Shown here: in pieces, positions 5,405 through 5,870 of the stretch
Layout of the letters: each line of letters opens with the position of its first letter
Position numbering within the stretch: position 1 is the first letter of the stretch
Origin: Clostridia bacterium
GTDB taxonomy: Bacteria > Bacillota_A > Clostridia > Peptostreptococcales > JAAYPU01
Direction of reading: 5' to 3'
NCBI GenBank assembly: GCA_022360735.1
Contig: JAKSCF010000037.1
Coordinates: 1 to 5,870, forward strand
Length of the DNA stretch: 5,870 bases
The notes under the pieces: generated by a model
Database searches by the model: none
The model's input: the letters and a program-made list of their open reading frames with translations, nothing else
What the model was told of the DNA's origin: nothing
Made by a program: the position numbers and the translations under genes

Positions 5405-5870
5405 ATGATAAAAGGCGTATGCAACAGAGTGGTTGAGTGGCAGCTAAAGACATCAAAGCATTACGCGGATCCATTTAATGAGATTGAACTGTATGCATTC
5501 ATAACAGGTAACGATCAAGAATACAAAGTGCCTGCATTTTACATGGGCGACAACAGATGGGGATTTAGATTTGCCTCCTCTACACCAGGTGAATACACCG
5601 CGATTTCCTTTTGCTCAGACCATAACGATAGCTCACTTCACGGAGTCAAGACAGAAATCCGAATCGATCCATATACAGGTGATAATCCGCTGTATATGCA
5701 CGGCAGGATCAAAGTATCCGATGATAAAAAGACGTTTAAACATGAGGATAATAGGCCCTTTTTCTGGTTGGGTGACACATGGTGGATGGCCCTTACCAAA
5801 AGGCTTGATTATAACAGTGACTTTAAAACACTGACGGCTGACAGGGTCGAAAAAGGCTTTTCGGTCGTGC
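5405..5870 (+). CDS. DUF5060-DUF4038 (apiosidase/GH140-like) glycoside hydrolase-type protein, 3' end cut off
   Basis: Putative carbohydrate-active enzyme. The frame is open from the ATG at 5405 to the right edge and gives 155 residues. Residues 1-72 look like the DUF5060 beta-sandwich: VVEWQL, then DPFNEIELYAFITG, then GDNRWGFRFASSTPGEYTAISF. From about 98 the start of the DUF4038 TIM-barrel domain is recognisable: a strand turn, then RPFFWLGDTWWMAL (117-130), KRLDYNSDFKTLTADRVEKGFSVV. DUF4038 proteins include the GH140 apiosidases acting on pectic rhamnogalacturonan II; the catalytic acidic residues lie beyond the window, so activity cannot be confirmed. No signal peptide is present, so a cytoplasmic role on imported oligosaccharides is inferred. 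GAGG (5395-5398) lies 6 bases before the ATG, and the overlapping ATG at 5400 meets a stop after two codons. The gene is divergent from the regulator. Confidence 0.88.
   Translation, partial: MIKGVCNRVVEWQLKTSKHYADPFNEIELYAFITGNDQEYKVPAFYMGDNRWGFRFASSTPGEYTAISFCSDHNDSSLHGVKTEIRIDPYTGDNPLYMHGRIKVSDDKKTFKHEDNRPFFWLGDTWWMALTKRLDYNSDFKTLTADRVEKGFSVV

Noticed and set aside
5571..5834. Plus-strand 87-residue open frame inside the hydrolase gene
   Set aside because: Alternative frame of the DUF5060-DUF4038 coding sequence, which carries the recognisable family motifs.

Overview
The window is AT-rich DNA with a low-GC Gram-positive (Firmicutes) look, most likely a Clostridia/Lachnospiraceae-type or Paenibacillus-like bacterium. 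The reasons are strong purine-rich Shine-Dalgarno sequences, a lipoprotein binding protein with a lipobox, an LplB-type sugar permease and a membrane-bound AraC-type regulator. The species cannot be fixed from the sequence alone. It reads as an ordinary chromosomal carbohydrate-utilisation locus. I see no mobile element, CRISPR array, tRNA or rRNA.

Layout. Three genes lie on the minus strand, in transcription order: a 753-residue membrane-anchored AraC-family regulator (4981 to 2720), an extracellular solute-binding lipoprotein (2553 to 907), and an LplB-type ABC permease (793 to the left edge, C-terminus cut off). A fourth gene runs divergently on the plus strand from 5405 to the right edge. 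It encodes the N-terminal 155 residues of a DUF5060-DUF4038 (apiosidase/GH140-like) glycoside-hydrolase-type protein with no signal peptide. A second permease probably lies beyond the left edge. No ATPase gene is present; transporters of this type commonly use a shared ATPase encoded elsewhere.

How it fits together (inference). The regulator senses an extracellular saccharide or its transport state through its extracytoplasmic domain and switches on the transporter operon and the divergent hydrolase. The lipoprotein and permease import an oligosaccharide, and the apparently cytoplasmic hydrolase trims it.

The most interesting signal is regulatory. A GCAAAAAATA motif (read along transcription) occurs four times between the regulator and the binding-protein gene, with 19/32/19-bp spacing. 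A near-identical copy precedes the hydrolase promoter. At both promoters the motif starts 14-15 bp before the -35 element and is followed by TACTG, suggesting a shared activator site. A 19-bp-stem hairpin without a T-tract separates the binding-protein and permease genes and probably sets differential expression. Several dyads lie around the two promoters. I found no clearly new biological system; this is a conventional sugar-uptake locus with a readable candidate regulon signature.
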